Below, piece after piece: positions 8,914 through 17,722 of a stretch of DNA of 64,000 nt; the stretch's first letter is position 1; the number at the start of each line of letters is the position of its first letter. A program made the translations under genes and the position numbers. The notes under the pieces are model-generated. The model saw only the letters and a list, made by a program, of their open reading frames with translations. It was not told the DNA's origin and ran no database searches. Location of the stretch: NCBI GenBank assembly GCA_934176955.1, contig CAKPOS010000001.1:124001-188000 (forward strand). The letters run 5' to 3'. The stretch comes from an uncultured Bacilli bacterium (GTDB lineage Bacteria > Bacillota_I > Bacilli_A > RF39 > UBA660).

Positions 8914-9453
8914 TTATTTAGATGCTTTCTTTCCTTCTTTACGACGGATATGTTCACCAACATAATGAATTCCTTTACCTTTATATGGTTCAGGTTTTCT
9001 TAATTCACGAATTTCTGCCGCAAATTTTCCAAGAGCGCATTTATCAATTCCGGATAATTCGATTTCAGTATTGCTAATTTGTTTTACTTCAATACCTTCT
9101 GGAATATCTACATTATCTAAATGAGATTTACCATCTTGAACAGTTAATACTTTTCCTTTTACTGTAAAACGATAACCAACACCAACAATCTCTAATCCTT
9201 TTGTATAACCTTCTGTTACACCAATTAACATATTTCTAATATTTGCATTAGTAGTACCATGCATTTCATTAGTATGTTTTAAATTATTTAATACTTCAAC
9301 AGTAATTTCATTATCTTTAACGTTTACTTTAATGTTTTTATCAATTACTAAAGATAATTCTCCTTTAGGTCCTTTTACTGTTAAATTTTGTCCATTTAAT
9401 TCTACATTAACTTTTTCTGGTATTGTTAAAATTCTTTTTCCAATACGACTCAT
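8914..9453 (-). CDS. rplF: 50S ribosomal protein L6
   Basis: L6, located near the sarcin-ricin loop, 179 residues made of two alpha/beta repeats. It begins MSRIGKRILTIPEKV and ends with the signature KPEPYKGKGIHYVGEHIRRKEGKKASK-type tail. Preceded by an AAGGAGGT binding site. Confidence 0.98.
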   Translation of the reverse strand: MSRIGKRILTIPEKVNVELNGQNLTVKGPKGELSLVIDKNIKVNVKDNEITVEVLNNLKHTNEMHGTTNANIRNMLIGVTEGYTKGLEIVGVGYRFTVKGKVLTVQDGKSHLDNVDIPEGIEVKQISNTEIELSGIDKCALGKFAAEIRELRKPEPYKGKGIHYVGEHIRRKEGKKASK

Positions 9454-9471
9454 AGTAACCTCCTTTTGGGC

Positions 9472-9864
9472 TTACCAAATGTAAGCAATTACCTCTCCAC
9501 CAACATTGTTTTTACGAGCAAGTTTATCTGTCATTACCCCTTTAGATGTTGAAATAATAGCTATTCCAAGTCCGTTTAATACTTTAGGAATATTATTTGC
9601 CTCAGCATATACACGAAGACCTGGTTTTGAAATTCTCTTTAAGCCAGTGATTACTCTTTCTTTATTTTTACCATATTTTAAAGTCAATGTTAAGATATTT
9701 TGAACATCATTTTTTTCAATACTAAAATCAGTAATGAAACCTTCATCTTTTAAAATAGATGCAATTGTCTCTTTCATTTTAGAAGATGGCATTGACACTT
9801 CTTTTGCATGATTTTGGTTTGCATTACGAATACGTGTTAGCATATCTGCGATTGGATCTGTCAT
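9472..9864 (-). CDS. rpsH: 30S ribosomal protein S8
   Basis: S8, a primary 16S rRNA binder and in many bacteria the autogenous regulator of the spc genes. It has 130 residues: MTDPIADMLTRIRNAN at the start and the C-terminal GIAIISTSKGVMTDKLARKNNVGGEVIAYIW segment. Confidence 0.98.
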   Translation of the reverse strand: MTDPIADMLTRIRNANQNHAKEVSMPSSKMKETIASILKDEGFITDFSIEKNDVQNILTLTLKYGKNKERVITGLKRISKPGLRVYAEANNIPKVLNGLGIAIISTSKGVMTDKLARKNNVGGEVIAYIW

Positions 9865-9895
9865 TAAAATCCCTCCTTCTTTTATTCAAATTGGA

Positions 9896-10081
9896 TTACC
9901 AACTAGATTTTTTTACACCTGGTATTTGTCCTTTATACGCTAATTCTCTAAAACAAATACGGCAAATACCAAACTTACTCATTACAGCGTGTGGTCTTCC
10001 ACAACGAGAACAACGAGTATATTCTCTTACTTTATATTTTTGTGGTCTAGATTGTTTTACAACCATTGATTTTCTTGCCAT
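9896..10081 (-). CDS. rpsN: 30S ribosomal protein S14, zinc-binding type
   Basis: The short, 61-residue zinc form of S14. Four cysteines in a CxxC-x12-CxxC arrangement (CSRC and CRIC) bind zinc; the KKSSW end is typical. Position between rplE and rpsH is standard. Confidence 0.98.
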   Translation of the reverse strand: MARKSMVVKQSRPQKYKVREYTRCSRCGRPHAVMSKFGICRICFRELAYKGQIPGVKKSSW

Positions 10082-10092
10082 GTTTTTCCTCC

Positions 10093-10632
10093 TTATTTCC
10101 TAAAAGGAACTCCAAGTTCTTTTAATAAATCATAAGCTTCTTCATTTGTTTTTGCGGTAGTAACAATAACAATATCCATACCTCTTACTTTTGTTACTTC
10201 ATCAAAGTTAATTTCAGGGAAAATTAATTGTTCTTTAATTCCAATTGTATAATTTCCTCTTCCATCAAAACTTCTTGGAGATAATCCTCTGAAGTCTCTT
10301 ACCATAGGTAAGCTGATTGAAATTAACTTATCAAGGAATGTATACATTTTATCTCCTCTTAAAGTAACTTTGCAGCCAATTTTGTTTCCTTCTCTTAATT
10401 TAAATGAAGAAATTGATTTTTTAGCAGTTGTTTCAATAGGTTTTTGACCAGTAATTTTCTCTAAATCTTCAAGAGCTGCTTCTAATAATTTAGAATTAGA
10501 TAAAGCATCTCCTACACCCATATTTACAACGATTTTATCAATTTTAGGTACTAGCATTACTGTGCTATAACCACGCTTAGACATTAAACTTGGAACAACT
10601 TCATTTCTATATTTTTCTTCTAGGCGGTTCAT
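10093..10632 (-). CDS. rplE: 50S ribosomal protein L5
   Basis: L5, a 5S rRNA-binding protein of the 50S central protuberance, 179 residues. Conserved segments include KIVVNMGVGDA, ITGQKPIETTAKKSI and FRGLSPRSFDGRGNYTIGI. It ends 12 bp before rpsN. Confidence 0.98.
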   Translation of the reverse strand: MNRLEEKYRNEVVPSLMSKRGYSTVMLVPKIDKIVVNMGVGDALSNSKLLEAALEDLEKITGQKPIETTAKKSISSFKLREGNKIGCKVTLRGDKMYTFLDKLISISLPMVRDFRGLSPRSFDGRGNYTIGIKEQLIFPEINFDEVTKVRGMDIVIVTTAKTNEEAYDLLKELGVPFRK

Positions 10633-10670
10633 TTGAAATCCACCCTCCTTCCAAAACGTTTATCGCGATT

Positions 10671-10916
10671 TTATTTTTCTTTTTTATTTTTTGATTTTTC
10701 TTTTACTTCTTCTAATTTTACATTTGAACGATGAATAGGAGCTTCTGTTTCTCTAATTTCTCCTGTACCGTTGTTGTATTTAGGTTTGATATGTTTTTTT
10801 ACAATATTTACACCTTCAACGATTACTTTATCATCAACTACTTTTAAAACTTTACCAGTTTTTCCTTTGTTTGCACCTGCAATAACAGTAACTTTATCAC
10901 CAGTTTTTAATTTCAT
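10671..10916 (-). CDS. rplX: 50S ribosomal protein L24
   Basis: L24, an early 50S assembly protein with an N-terminal KOW motif (KTGDKVTVIAGANKGKTGKVLKV). The start at 10916 was chosen because TTAGGAGGGAT precedes it; an ATG at 10934 would sit on that binding site. 81 residues with a basic KEKSKNKKEK tail. Separated from rplN by about 98 bp, an unusually wide gap for this operon. Confidence 0.96.
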   Translation of the reverse strand: MKLKTGDKVTVIAGANKGKTGKVLKVVDDKVIVEGVNIVKKHIKPKYNNGTGEIRETEAPIHRSNVKLEEVKEKSKNKKEK

Positions 10917-11014
10917 GAATATCCCTCCTAACATTTATAAATGTATTGTTTCTTTCGTTAAAATACTTAAAAGTTTTGAATCTTTAAATTATAGTGTCAA
11001 ACCCAAGAAGTATT

Positions 11015-11383
11015 TTATAGTACATCTTTCGCTAAACTTACGATTTTCATGAAACCTTTTTCTCTAAGTTCACGAGCTACTGGGCCTAAAACACGAGTTC
11101 CCACTGGGCTTTTGTCATCTTTAATAATTACGCAAGCATTATCATCAAATTTAATGTAACTTCCATCTTCTCTTCTTACACCAAATTTTGATCTAACAAT
11201 AACTGCCTTTACAACTTTTCCTTTTCCAATATTTCCATTAGGAGTTGCTTTTTTTACAGTTCCTACAACAATATCTCCAATATTCCCAGTTTTTACTTTA
11301 CTTCCTCCAAGAACTCTAATTACTAATAATTCACGAGCTCCACAGTTATCAGCCACTTTTAAACGGCTTTCTTGTTGTATCAT
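11015..11383 (-). CDS. rplN: 50S ribosomal protein L14
   Basis: L14, at the 30S-50S interface, 122 residues. MIQQESRLKVADNCGARELL at the start and the C-terminal GPVARELREKGFMKIVSLA segment are diagnostic. Confidence 0.98.
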   Translation of the reverse strand: MIQQESRLKVADNCGARELLVIRVLGGSKVKTGNIGDIVVGTVKKATPNGNIGKGKVVKAVIVRSKFGVRREDGSYIKFDDNACVIIKDDKSPVGTRVLGPVARELREKGFMKIVSLAKDVL

Positions 11384-11410
11384 TTAATTTCCTCCTTCCA
11401 ACAAAAGAGA

Positions 11411-11671
11411 TTATAATATAACAGCTTTTTCAATAATTTCTGCTAACTCATATCTTTTGGTTTTTGATAATGGTCTAGTCATAACAAGTCTTACCTTGTC
11501 ACCAACGTGTGCTTGATTTTCCTCGTCATGAGCAGCAAACTTTTTAGAACGTTTTACTCTTTTTCCGTAGATTGGATCTTTTCTAAAGTAATCTACTCTG
11601 ACTGTGATCGTCTTATCTGCCTTATCACTTACAACTGTACCAATTAATTCTTGTTTTTTGCTTTCGTTCAT
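11411..11671 (-). CDS. rpsQ: 30S ribosomal protein S17
   Basis: S17, an OB-fold protein that binds 16S rRNA early in assembly, 86 residues. GTVVSDKADKTITVRVDYF and GDKVRLVMTRPLSKTKRY mark the family. Follows rpmC by 17 bp. Confidence 0.98.
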   Translation of the reverse strand: MNESKKQELIGTVVSDKADKTITVRVDYFRKDPIYGKRVKRSKKFAAHDEENQAHVGDKVRLVMTRPLSKTKRYELAEIIEKAVIL

Positions 11672-11688
11672 AAGGACTATACCTCCTC

Positions 11689-11895
11689 TTAATTTTCTAT
11701 TTTACGACTATTTAGAATTGTTTTAAGTCTAGCAACATCTTTTCTAAGTTCAGGAATGCGTGCTGGGTTTTCCAAAGTACCTGTTGCTTGTTTCATTCTT
11801 AATTTTAGCAATTCTTCTTTTGCATCTTTAATTTTCTTATTAATCTCTTCAGTGGTTAAATTTTGAAATTCTTTCATTTTGTCTTTATGCTTCAT
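11689..11895 (-). CDS. rpmC: 50S ribosomal protein L29
   Basis: L29, at the exit tunnel rim where signal recognition particle and trigger factor dock. Two-helix protein of 68 residues from the ATG at 11895, which has AAGTGGTGAT at good spacing inside the end of rplP; ATGs at 11907 and 11877 are less favoured. It overlaps the rplP stop by 11 bases. Confidence 0.95.
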   Translation of the reverse strand: MKHKDKMKEFQNLTTEEINKKIKDAKEELLKLRMKQATGTLENPARIPELRKDVARLKTILNSRKIEN

Positions 11896-12316
11896 TCTTA
11901 TCACCACTTTCTTCTTTCTTTACAAATTTACATTTGATTGGAAGTTTATGAGAGGCAAGTCTTAAAGCTTCTCTTGCAACATCTTCTGTAACTTCGTCAA
12001 TTTCAAACATAATTTTTCCTTCTTTAACAACAGCAACCCAAACTTCTGGTTCACCTTTACCTTTACCTTGACGAGTTTCAAGAGGTTTTTTTGTTAAAGA
12101 TAGATTTGGGAATATATTTACCCATACTTTTCCGCCACGTTTCATATATCTTGTCATTGCAACACGAGCTGCTTCGATTTGATTTGCTGTAATCCAAGCT
12201 CCTTCTTTGGCCATTAATCCATATTTACCAAAGTGAAGTTCTGTATTACCACGTGATTTTCCTTCGTATTTTAAACGGAAAGTTTTTCTATGTTTAGTTC
12301 TTTTTGGCATTAACAT
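11885..12316 (-). CDS. rplP: 50S ribosomal protein L16
   Basis: L16, which helps place A-site tRNA, 143 residues. MLMPKRTKHRKTFRLKYEGK and the RGKGKGEPEVWVAVVK segment are characteristic. The first codons overlap the end of rpsC by 23 bases; an ATG two codons later is an alternative start. Confidence 0.97.
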   Translation of the reverse strand: MLMPKRTKHRKTFRLKYEGKSRGNTELHFGKYGLMAKEGAWITANQIEAARVAMTRYMKRGGKVWVNIFPNLSLTKKPLETRQGKGKGEPEVWVAVVKEGKIMFEIDEVTEDVAREALRLASHKLPIKCKFVKKEESGDKNEA

Positions 12317-12968
12317 GAGAATTACCTCCCTTATTATCTTTATCTAAGATTTCACCTTTATAAATCCAAACCTTTACGCCAATCTTACCATAAGTAGTAT
12401 CAGCTTCAGCAGTAGCATAATCGATATTTGCTCTTAGGGTATGCAAAGGAATTGTTCCTTCTGAATATCCTTCTCCACGAGCGATATCTGCTCCACCTAA
12501 TCTTCCAGATACAAGAGTTTTAATTCCTTTTGCACCTGCTTTCATTGTATTTCTAATTGCTTTCTTTTGAGCAACTCTGAACGATACACGATTTTCAATG
12601 TTGTGAGCAATTGTTTCTGCTACTAATTTTGCAATCATATCAGGATTTTTTACTTCAACAACAGAAATTTGCATATCTTCATTTACTAACTTAGAAAGTT
12701 CTTTCTTAACTTTTTCTATTTCTGCACCATTTTGACCAATTACTAGACCAGGTTTTGATACATACATAATTACTTCTGCTCTTTTAGCATTTCTTTCGAT
12801 TACGATTTGAGAAATTCCAGCAGTTTTAAATTTCTTTTCTAAATATCTTCTGATTTTTACATCATTATTTAAGTATTTAGAGAAATCTTTATTGTTAGCA
12901 TACCATTTTGCATCCCAGTCTTTATTAATTCCAATTCTAAGTCCAATTGGGCTAACTTTTTGTCCCAT
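12294..12968 (-). CDS. rpsC: 30S ribosomal protein S3
   Basis: S3, in the 30S head at the mRNA entry channel, 224 residues. It has MGQKVSPIGLRIGI, a KH domain around GLVIGQNGAEIEKVKKEL, and the C-terminal domain with YGKIGVKVWIYKGEI. Overlaps rplP. Confidence 0.98.
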   Translation of the reverse strand: MGQKVSPIGLRIGINKDWDAKWYANNKDFSKYLNNDVKIRRYLEKKFKTAGISQIVIERNAKRAEVIMYVSKPGLVIGQNGAEIEKVKKELSKLVNEDMQISVVEVKNPDMIAKLVAETIAHNIENRVSFRVAQKKAIRNTMKAGAKGIKTLVSGRLGGADIARGEGYSEGTIPLHTLRANIDYATAEADTTYGKIGVKVWIYKGEILDKDNKGGNSHVNAKKN

Positions 12969-12986
12969 CTATGGTCCTCCTTTACT

Positions 12987-13328
12987 TTATTTTTCTGCTA
13001 CAATCACTGTAATGTGACTTGTTTTATGATCATTTCTTCCAACGTGTCCGCGTGAATCCATTTTTGCTCTTTTTAGAACCATACCTTCATCAACGAAACA
13101 AGTTTTAACATATAAATTTTCTTCATTCATATTATCATTATTCACTGCATTTGCAACGCTAGAGTTTAATACTTTTTCAATTACTCTAGCTGCGCGTTGT
13201 GGCTGATTAGCTAAAATGCTTCTAGCATCCATAACGCTTTTTCCTCTGATTAAATCAATGATTAATCTTGTTTTACGAGGGGCAATTCTTACAGTTTTTA
13301 AAACTGCTTTTGCTTCAGTATTTGCCAT
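12987..13328 (-). CDS. rplV: 50S ribosomal protein L22
   Basis: L22, whose beta-hairpin lines the exit tunnel and is a macrolide-resistance hotspot, 113 residues. RIAPRKTRLIIDLIRGK and the hairpin region LKRAKMDSRGHVGRNDHKTSHITV are seen. Follows rpsS. Confidence 0.98.
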   Translation of the reverse strand: MANTEAKAVLKTVRIAPRKTRLIIDLIRGKSVMDARSILANQPQRAARVIEKVLNSSVANAVNNDNMNEENLYVKTCFVDEGMVLKRAKMDSRGHVGRNDHKTSHITVIVAEK

Positions 13329-13354
13329 TCTTAGTTCCTCCTTACAACAGTTTT

Positions 13355-13624
13355 CTATTTCTTCTTATCTGCGCCGTGTCCACCAAATTTACGAGTCATA
13401 GAGAACTCTCCTAATTTATGTCCTACCATATCTTCAGTAACATAAACTGGAATGAATTCCTTACCATTATGTACTGCAAAAGTGTGTCCAATAAAATCAG
13501 GATAAATTGTTGAACGACGAGACCAAGTTTTAATTACTTCTTTTTTTCCAGATTCATTTAACTTTTTAACCTTATCTAATAATCTATCAAAGACATAAGG
13601 TCCTTTTTTTAAACTTCTTGCCAT
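13355..13624 (-). CDS. rpsS: 30S ribosomal protein S19
   Basis: S19 in the 30S head, contacting S13 and the decoding region, 89 residues. MARSLKKGPYVFDRLLDKV and the MVGHKLGEFSMTRKFGGHG segment identify it. Confidence 0.98.
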   Translation of the reverse strand: MARSLKKGPYVFDRLLDKVKKLNESGKKEVIKTWSRRSTIYPDFIGHTFAVHNGKEFIPVYVTEDMVGHKLGEFSMTRKFGGHGADKKK

Positions 13625-13646
13625 TTAAACTTTCAATCCTTTCTTT

Positions 13647-14477
13647 TTATTTCTTACGACGAGTCACGATATATTTATCTGATTCTTTTTTATTTTTTCT
13701 AGTCTTGTATCCTAGTGCTGGTTTACCCCATGGAGTCATTGGTCCACTTCTACCGATTGGAGCTCTACCTTCACCACCACCATGTGGGTGATCATTAGGG
13801 TTCATAACAGATCCACGTACAGTAGGTCTAAATCCTTTATATCTTGTACGACCTGCTTTACCAATTTTAACAAGTCCAAAATCTTCATTTCCTACAACAC
13901 CGATTGTTGCACGACAAGTTCCTAAGATTTTTCTTTGTTCACCACTAGCAAGTCTAATTAATACATACTTGCCTTCACGACCTAAAATTTGAGCACTATT
14001 TCCAGCACTTCTAGCAAGTTGTCCACCTTTTCCAGGTCTTAATTCAATGTTATGAATTACAGTACCAACTGGAATATTCATGATTTCCATTGTATTACCA
14101 GTTTTTACATCAACTTTACTGCCTGATTCTACAACATCACCAACTTTTAGCCCTTTAGGAGCTAAAATGTATGATTTTGTACCATCTTTATAAGTAATTA
14201 ATGCAATGTTAGCTGATCTATTTGGATCGTATTCAATTGCATTTACAATAGCAGTAATTCCATCTTTTGTTCTTTTAAAATCAATTAGACGATATTTTCT
14301 TTTTACACCGCCACCACGATGTCTTACTGTAATTTTTCCTTGGTTATTACGACCATTTGTTTTTTTCTTGGTTACAACTAAACTTTTTTCAGGAGTGGTC
14401 TTGGTAATTTCTTCATTTTTCAAAGTACTTTTTTGTCTTTGACCATTGGTAATTGCTTTATATACTTTTATAGCCAT
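13647..14477 (-). CDS. rplB: 50S ribosomal protein L2
   Basis: L2, the most conserved large-subunit protein, next to the peptidyl transferase centre, 276 residues. The C-terminal NPNDHPHGGGEGRAPIGR segment contains the functionally important histidine; the SH3-like and OB-like domains match in length. Confidence 0.98.
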   Translation of the reverse strand: MAIKVYKAITNGQRQKSTLKNEEITKTTPEKSLVVTKKKTNGRNNQGKITVRHRGGGVKRKYRLIDFKRTKDGITAIVNAIEYDPNRSANIALITYKDGTKSYILAPKGLKVGDVVESGSKVDVKTGNTMEIMNIPVGTVIHNIELRPGKGGQLARSAGNSAQILGREGKYVLIRLASGEQRKILGTCRATIGVVGNEDFGLVKIGKAGRTRYKGFRPTVRGSVMNPNDHPHGGGEGRAPIGRSGPMTPWGKPALGYKTRKNKKESDKYIVTRRKK

Positions 14478-14495
14478 TATAATTTTCCTCCTTTA

Positions 14496-14771
14496 TTAGT
14501 CGAAACTAATCGTATTTCCTTCTGCTAATTTTACAATAGCTTTCTTATAACGATTTGTTTTACCAGTATATCTTCCTACTCTTCTATCTTTTGGATGAAC
14601 ATTAATAGTACGAATATCAATAACACGTACATTAAAAGCATCTTCGATAGCTTGTTTAATTTGTGTTTTGTTTGCTCTAACATCTACTTTGAAAACGTAT
14701 TTTCCTTCACTTTCCATAGATGCAGATTTTTCAGTGATTACAGGAGCAAATATAATATCATAATTATTCAC
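14496..14771 (-). CDS. rplW: 50S ribosomal protein L23
   Basis: L23, which binds trigger factor and SRP at the tunnel exit, 91 residues. IFAPVITEKSASM and FKVDVRANKTQIKQAIEDAF are typical. Its start overlaps the end of rplD by eight bases. Confidence 0.98.
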   Translation of the reverse strand: MNNYDIIFAPVITEKSASMESEGKYVFKVDVRANKTQIKQAIEDAFNVRVIDIRTINVHPKDRRVGRYTGKTNRYKKAIVKLAEGNTISFD

Positions 14772-15399
14772 GAGTAAGCACCTCCTCTAATTTATTTAGA
14801 GCACTTTCTGTAATTAACATGTTGTCAGCATTTACAGTATCGAACGCATTTACTTCTTCAAATGTTACTAATTTTACATTTGGTAAATTACGACATGCTA
14901 AGCAAACATTTTCTGTTAATTCATCTACTACTACTAGTACTTTATTATTTCTAATTTTAAGATTATCTAATAGATTAATCATATTTTTTGTTTTATTATC
15001 TTCAAAACTTAAATTTTCAAGAATAATTAACTCTTTATCTAAGTTTTTATAAGATAATGCAGATAAAACAGCAAGTCTTCTTTCTTTTTTGTTTTGTTTC
15101 TTTTTATAGTTTTTGTTTGGAGTTGGTCCAAATACAATTCCACCGCCACGCCATTGAGTTGCGCGGATGCTTCCTTGACGAGCATTACCTGTTCCTTTTT
15201 GTTTCCATGGTTTTCTTCCACCGCCACGAACTTCACTTCTAGTTTTTGTTGATGCACTAGCTTGGCGTGCATTAGCCATATTTAAAACAATTGCATTATG
15301 TAACACTGCATCGTTTGGTTCGATTGCAAAAATGTTATCATTTAATTTAATATCCTTAACCTTTTCACCGTTAATGTTTAATAATTCTATTTTAGCCAT
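14764..15399 (-). CDS. rplD: 50S ribosomal protein L4
   Basis: L4, whose loop reaches the exit tunnel and which represses its own operon in several bacteria, 211 residues. The start at 15399 (MAKIELLNINGEKV) follows an AAAGGAAG binding site; a longer frame to 15429 adds a non-conserved basic stretch. KTRSEVRGGGRKPWKQKGTG is the diagnostic loop. The 87-bp gap to rplC is wide for this operon. Confidence 0.96.
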   Translation of the reverse strand: MAKIELLNINGEKVKDIKLNDNIFAIEPNDAVLHNAIVLNMANARQASASTKTRSEVRGGGRKPWKQKGTGNARQGSIRATQWRGGGIVFGPTPNKNYKKKQNKKERRLAVLSALSYKNLDKELIILENLSFEDNKTKNMINLLDNLKIRNNKVLVVVDELTENVCLACRNLPNVKLVTFEEVNAFDTVNADNMLITESALNKLEEVLTRE

Positions 15400-15486
15400 T
15401 TTCTTCTTCCTTTCTGCCATACTAATCATTTAAGAATAACTTTTCTATATTATAGTGTGTTCTTTATAAAATAATAATACTTAAAA

Positions 15487-16215
15487 TTATTCTTCTGTTT
15501 GTGATGGTACTTCTTCAGAAGTATTTTCTTCTACTACTTCAGGAGTTTCAACTTCATAAGTAATTAATTCTAAAGTTTCATTTACTTTTCCTTCATGTTT
15601 AATAGAAGATTTTACAAATACTAGTGAATTTTTAGGTCCAGGAACGTTTCCTTTAATTAATAAGCAATTGTTATCTAAATCAACTGAAATGATTTCTAAG
15701 TTTTGAACAGTTACTTGTTCTCCACCCATTCTACCAGGCATTTTCTTTCCTGGTAATACTCTCATTGGTAACATTGTACCTAATGATCCTACACCACGGT
15801 GGTATTGGCTACCATGTCCCATAGGTCCACGAGATTGGTTCCATCTTTTAATAACACCTTGTGTTCCTTTTCCTTTTGAAGTGCCAGTTACGTCTACAAC
15901 TTCTCCTGCACTAAATACATCAGCCTTTAATTCTTGGCCTAAACTGTATCCGCTAACATCAACACCTCTAAGTTCTTTTAAGAAGCGCTTAGGTGTAGTA
16001 TTAGCTTTTTTTAAATGACCGATTTCTGGTTTGTTACTACGACGTTCTTTTTTCTCTACACTAGCAAGTTGAATTGCTTCATATCCATCATTTTCTTTTG
16101 TTTTGATTTGACTTACGATATTTGGTTCAACTTCTACTACTGTAACAGGAACTAATTTACCGTTTGTAGCAAAAACTTGAGTCATTCCTCTTTTGATACC
16201 TAAGATTCCTTTCAT
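15487..16215 (-). CDS. rplC: 50S ribosomal protein L3 with acidic C-terminal tail
   Basis: L3, needed for early 50S assembly. GILGIKRGMTQVF and the GSQYHRGVGSLGTMLPMRVLPGKKMPGRMG region are diagnostic. At 242 residues it is about 30 longer than usual because of an acidic, Glu/Thr/Ser-rich C-terminal tail, in the same style as the rpsE N-terminal extension. A second ATG three bases upstream (16218) is possible. Confidence 0.97.
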   Translation of the reverse strand: MKGILGIKRGMTQVFATNGKLVPVTVVEVEPNIVSQIKTKENDGYEAIQLASVEKKERRSNKPEIGHLKKANTTPKRFLKELRGVDVSGYSLGQELKADVFSAGEVVDVTGTSKGKGTQGVIKRWNQSRGPMGHGSQYHRGVGSLGTMLPMRVLPGKKMPGRMGGEQVTVQNLEIISVDLDNNCLLIKGNVPGPKNSLVFVKSSIKHEGKVNETLELITYEVETPEVVEENTSEEVPSQTEE

Positions 16216-16232
16216 CATTAGTCTTTCCTTTC

Positions 16233-16541
16233 TTAATATTTGATTTGTATATCAACACCACTAGGTAAATCTAAGTGACTTAATGCACTTATTGTTTCTT
16301 TACTTGGGTTATTGATGTCAATTAATCTTTTGTGCGTACGAATCTCAAATTGTTCTCTTGAGTCTTTGTACTTATGAACCGCTCTTAAGATTGTATACTT
16401 TTGTACCTTAGTTGGTAATGGTACTGGTCCTGATACTTCTCCACCAGTTCTTTTTACTGTTGCAACAATTTTTGCTGCTGCTTCATCAATGATTTGGTGT
16501 TCGTATGCCTTTAACGTAATTCTAACCTTTGTACTTGACAT
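16233..16541 (-). CDS. rpsJ: 30S ribosomal protein S10
   Basis: S10 in the 30S head, also the NusE antitermination factor, 102 residues. The start at 16541 (MSSTKVRITLKAY) has a strong AAAGGAGGAG binding site; the longer frame to 16592 reads leader sequence. First gene of the operon. Confidence 0.98.
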   Translation of the reverse strand: MSSTKVRITLKAYEHQIIDEAAAKIVATVKRTGGEVSGPVPLPTKVQKYTILRAVHKYKDSREQFEIRTHKRLIDINNPSKETISALSHLDLPSGVDIQIKY

Positions 16542-16676
16542 ATCTAAACTCCTCCTTTCGCCTATATCTGGTATAGACATAGCTCCGAACAAATTACCTG
16601 ATACCCTTATAAATGTTTAACAACTTAACCGGGTGTATCAGCAACTTTGCACATCTCTGCCATCTACACGATTGAT
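16542..16676 (-). promoter_or_regulatory. 5' leader of the S10 operon
   Basis: About 130 bases between the promoter and rpsJ. It contains several GGTATC/GATACC-type complementary blocks (around 16598-16640) that could fold, as expected for an S10-operon leader controlled by L4 in other bacteria. The fold was not computed, so a regulatory role is inference from position and length. Confidence 0.35.
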
Positions 16677-16705
16677 ATTGTACTATAGATTTTTATTATT
16701 TGCAA
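16677..16705 (-). promoter_or_regulatory. Sigma-A-type promoter of the S10-spc-alpha operon
   Basis: On the minus strand, -35 TTGCAA (16700-16705) and -10 TACAAT (16677-16682) are separated by 17 bp. This is the only strong promoter upstream of rpsJ and would drive about 14 kb of co-directional genes. Confidence 0.75.
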
Positions 16706-16904
16706 GTGTTTTGAGACGTTTTTTCAACTTTTTTCTTAAGGTGAAGTGAAAAGTTGAATTCCATCACTATTTTAATAAAGATGGAATTTAGTTGGTAAAA
16801 GTAATGATGTGGAATTTACTTAGTAAAATTTGATTTTTTGTCTATTATGACTATAATATATTGCCGATGCTGCTTATTCTTTTTAGAAAGGAATTGTATT
16901 TATT

Positions 16905-17441
16905 ATGAAAAATAAACATTTATCATTTGATGATAGATTAGAAATTGAAAAATAATTAAAAGCAAATAAATCTTTTAAGACCATCGGTAATATCATCAAT
17001 AAAGATTGTACTACTGTAGCAAAAGAGATTAAAAATCATATTATTTTTAAAGAAGTTGGTACAGCTGGAGAAAAACACTTTGATTGCAAAAAAAGGTAAA
17101 AATTGTCCATTTAGACAAAAAGGAACACTTTGTGATTTTAATAATTGTGATTTTAATAATTGTGATTATTATGAAAAAGTAGTTTGTCCCAAATTATCTA
17201 AGCCAAAAGAGATAGAATATAGCCTTTTAACTGGTGAGAAAAGAACTAAAGTATTTTACTGTGAAACAGACCGCCCAGATTAAAAAGGATCTTGTGAAGT
17301 TAATCATGAATTAATCAGAAGAATATTAGAGAAAAAGACTTCATTTGATAATTTAACTCAAGACGATATTAACTTAATAATGTCTTACATAAATTCATAC
17401 AAAAGAAAAAGGTTAAACAATTCATCACCACTTGAAATGTT
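16905..17441 (+). pseudogene. IS30-family transposase remnant
   Basis: Degenerate transposase. The N-terminal helix-turn-helix reads MKNKHLSFDDRLEIEK then a TAA (codon 17), followed in frame by FKTIGNIINKDCTTVAKEI. A cysteine-rich middle (CPF...CDFNNCDYY, about 17100-17200) is followed by the final catalytic-Glu block, where a Gln codon has become TAA before KGSCEVNHELIRRIL, and by TSFDNLTQDDINLIMSYINSYKR. Most of the DDE core between these blocks is deleted. Upstream (about 16740-16904) is AT-rich sequence, probably the IS left flank, with an AGAAAGGAA binding site. Non-functional. Confidence 0.8.
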
Positions 17442-17578
17442 GGTTCTTCGAAATTCGATGGGCCCAGCAAAAAAGTATTCATTATAAATTTACTTAATAT
17501 TAATTTGAATTTTTTAAAGAATGATTTAGTTTTTAAAGTTTTAAGAAATAAAATATGATAAAAATCACACCTAAAATT
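17442..17578. repeat. ISL3-end-derived repeat copy (truncated)
   Basis: Starts with GGTTCTTCGAAATTCG, the same end sequence as the ISL3 copy at 41170-41192 and the repeat at 48075-48247. Its ~135 bp are clearly homologous to the left 135 bp of the 48.1-kb copy (blocks TTATAAATTTA, TTTGAATTTTTT, ATGATTTAGTTTTT, TTTTAAGAAATAA). The other end is missing. It cuts into the IS30 remnant. Confidence 0.65.
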
Positions 17579-17624
17579 GATATGAACCCCGTTTCTTGGA
17601 CATAAGAGAAACGGGGTTCATATC
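17579..17624. terminator. 18-bp perfect hairpin, terminator-like
   Basis: Perfect 18-bp inverted repeat (GATATGAACCCCGTTTCT, 17579-17596, against 17607-17624) with a 10-base loop, unusually GC-rich for this region. There is no long T-run directly after it on either strand, so it may be an IS-end structure rather than a terminator; it lies downstream of ymfH. Confidence 0.5.
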
Positions 17625-17722
17625 AGAAATTAAATATACTTTTTTCCCATTTTGTTACTTAAAACTCTTTTTTAAATTTAATAAATTTCTACTATCTTAT
17701 CTTATTTGCTGTATAAACATTA

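Noticed and set aside
10935..11014. Internal promoters in the wide gaps before rplX and rplD (both contain ACACTATAAT)
   Set aside because: TATAAT-like boxes are present, but no -35 box at 16-18 bp could be found. Left unannotated.
17056..17283. A separate 75-aa cysteine-rich gene
   Set aside because: It is the middle of the IS30 transposase remnant; the flanks in all frames continue the transposase.
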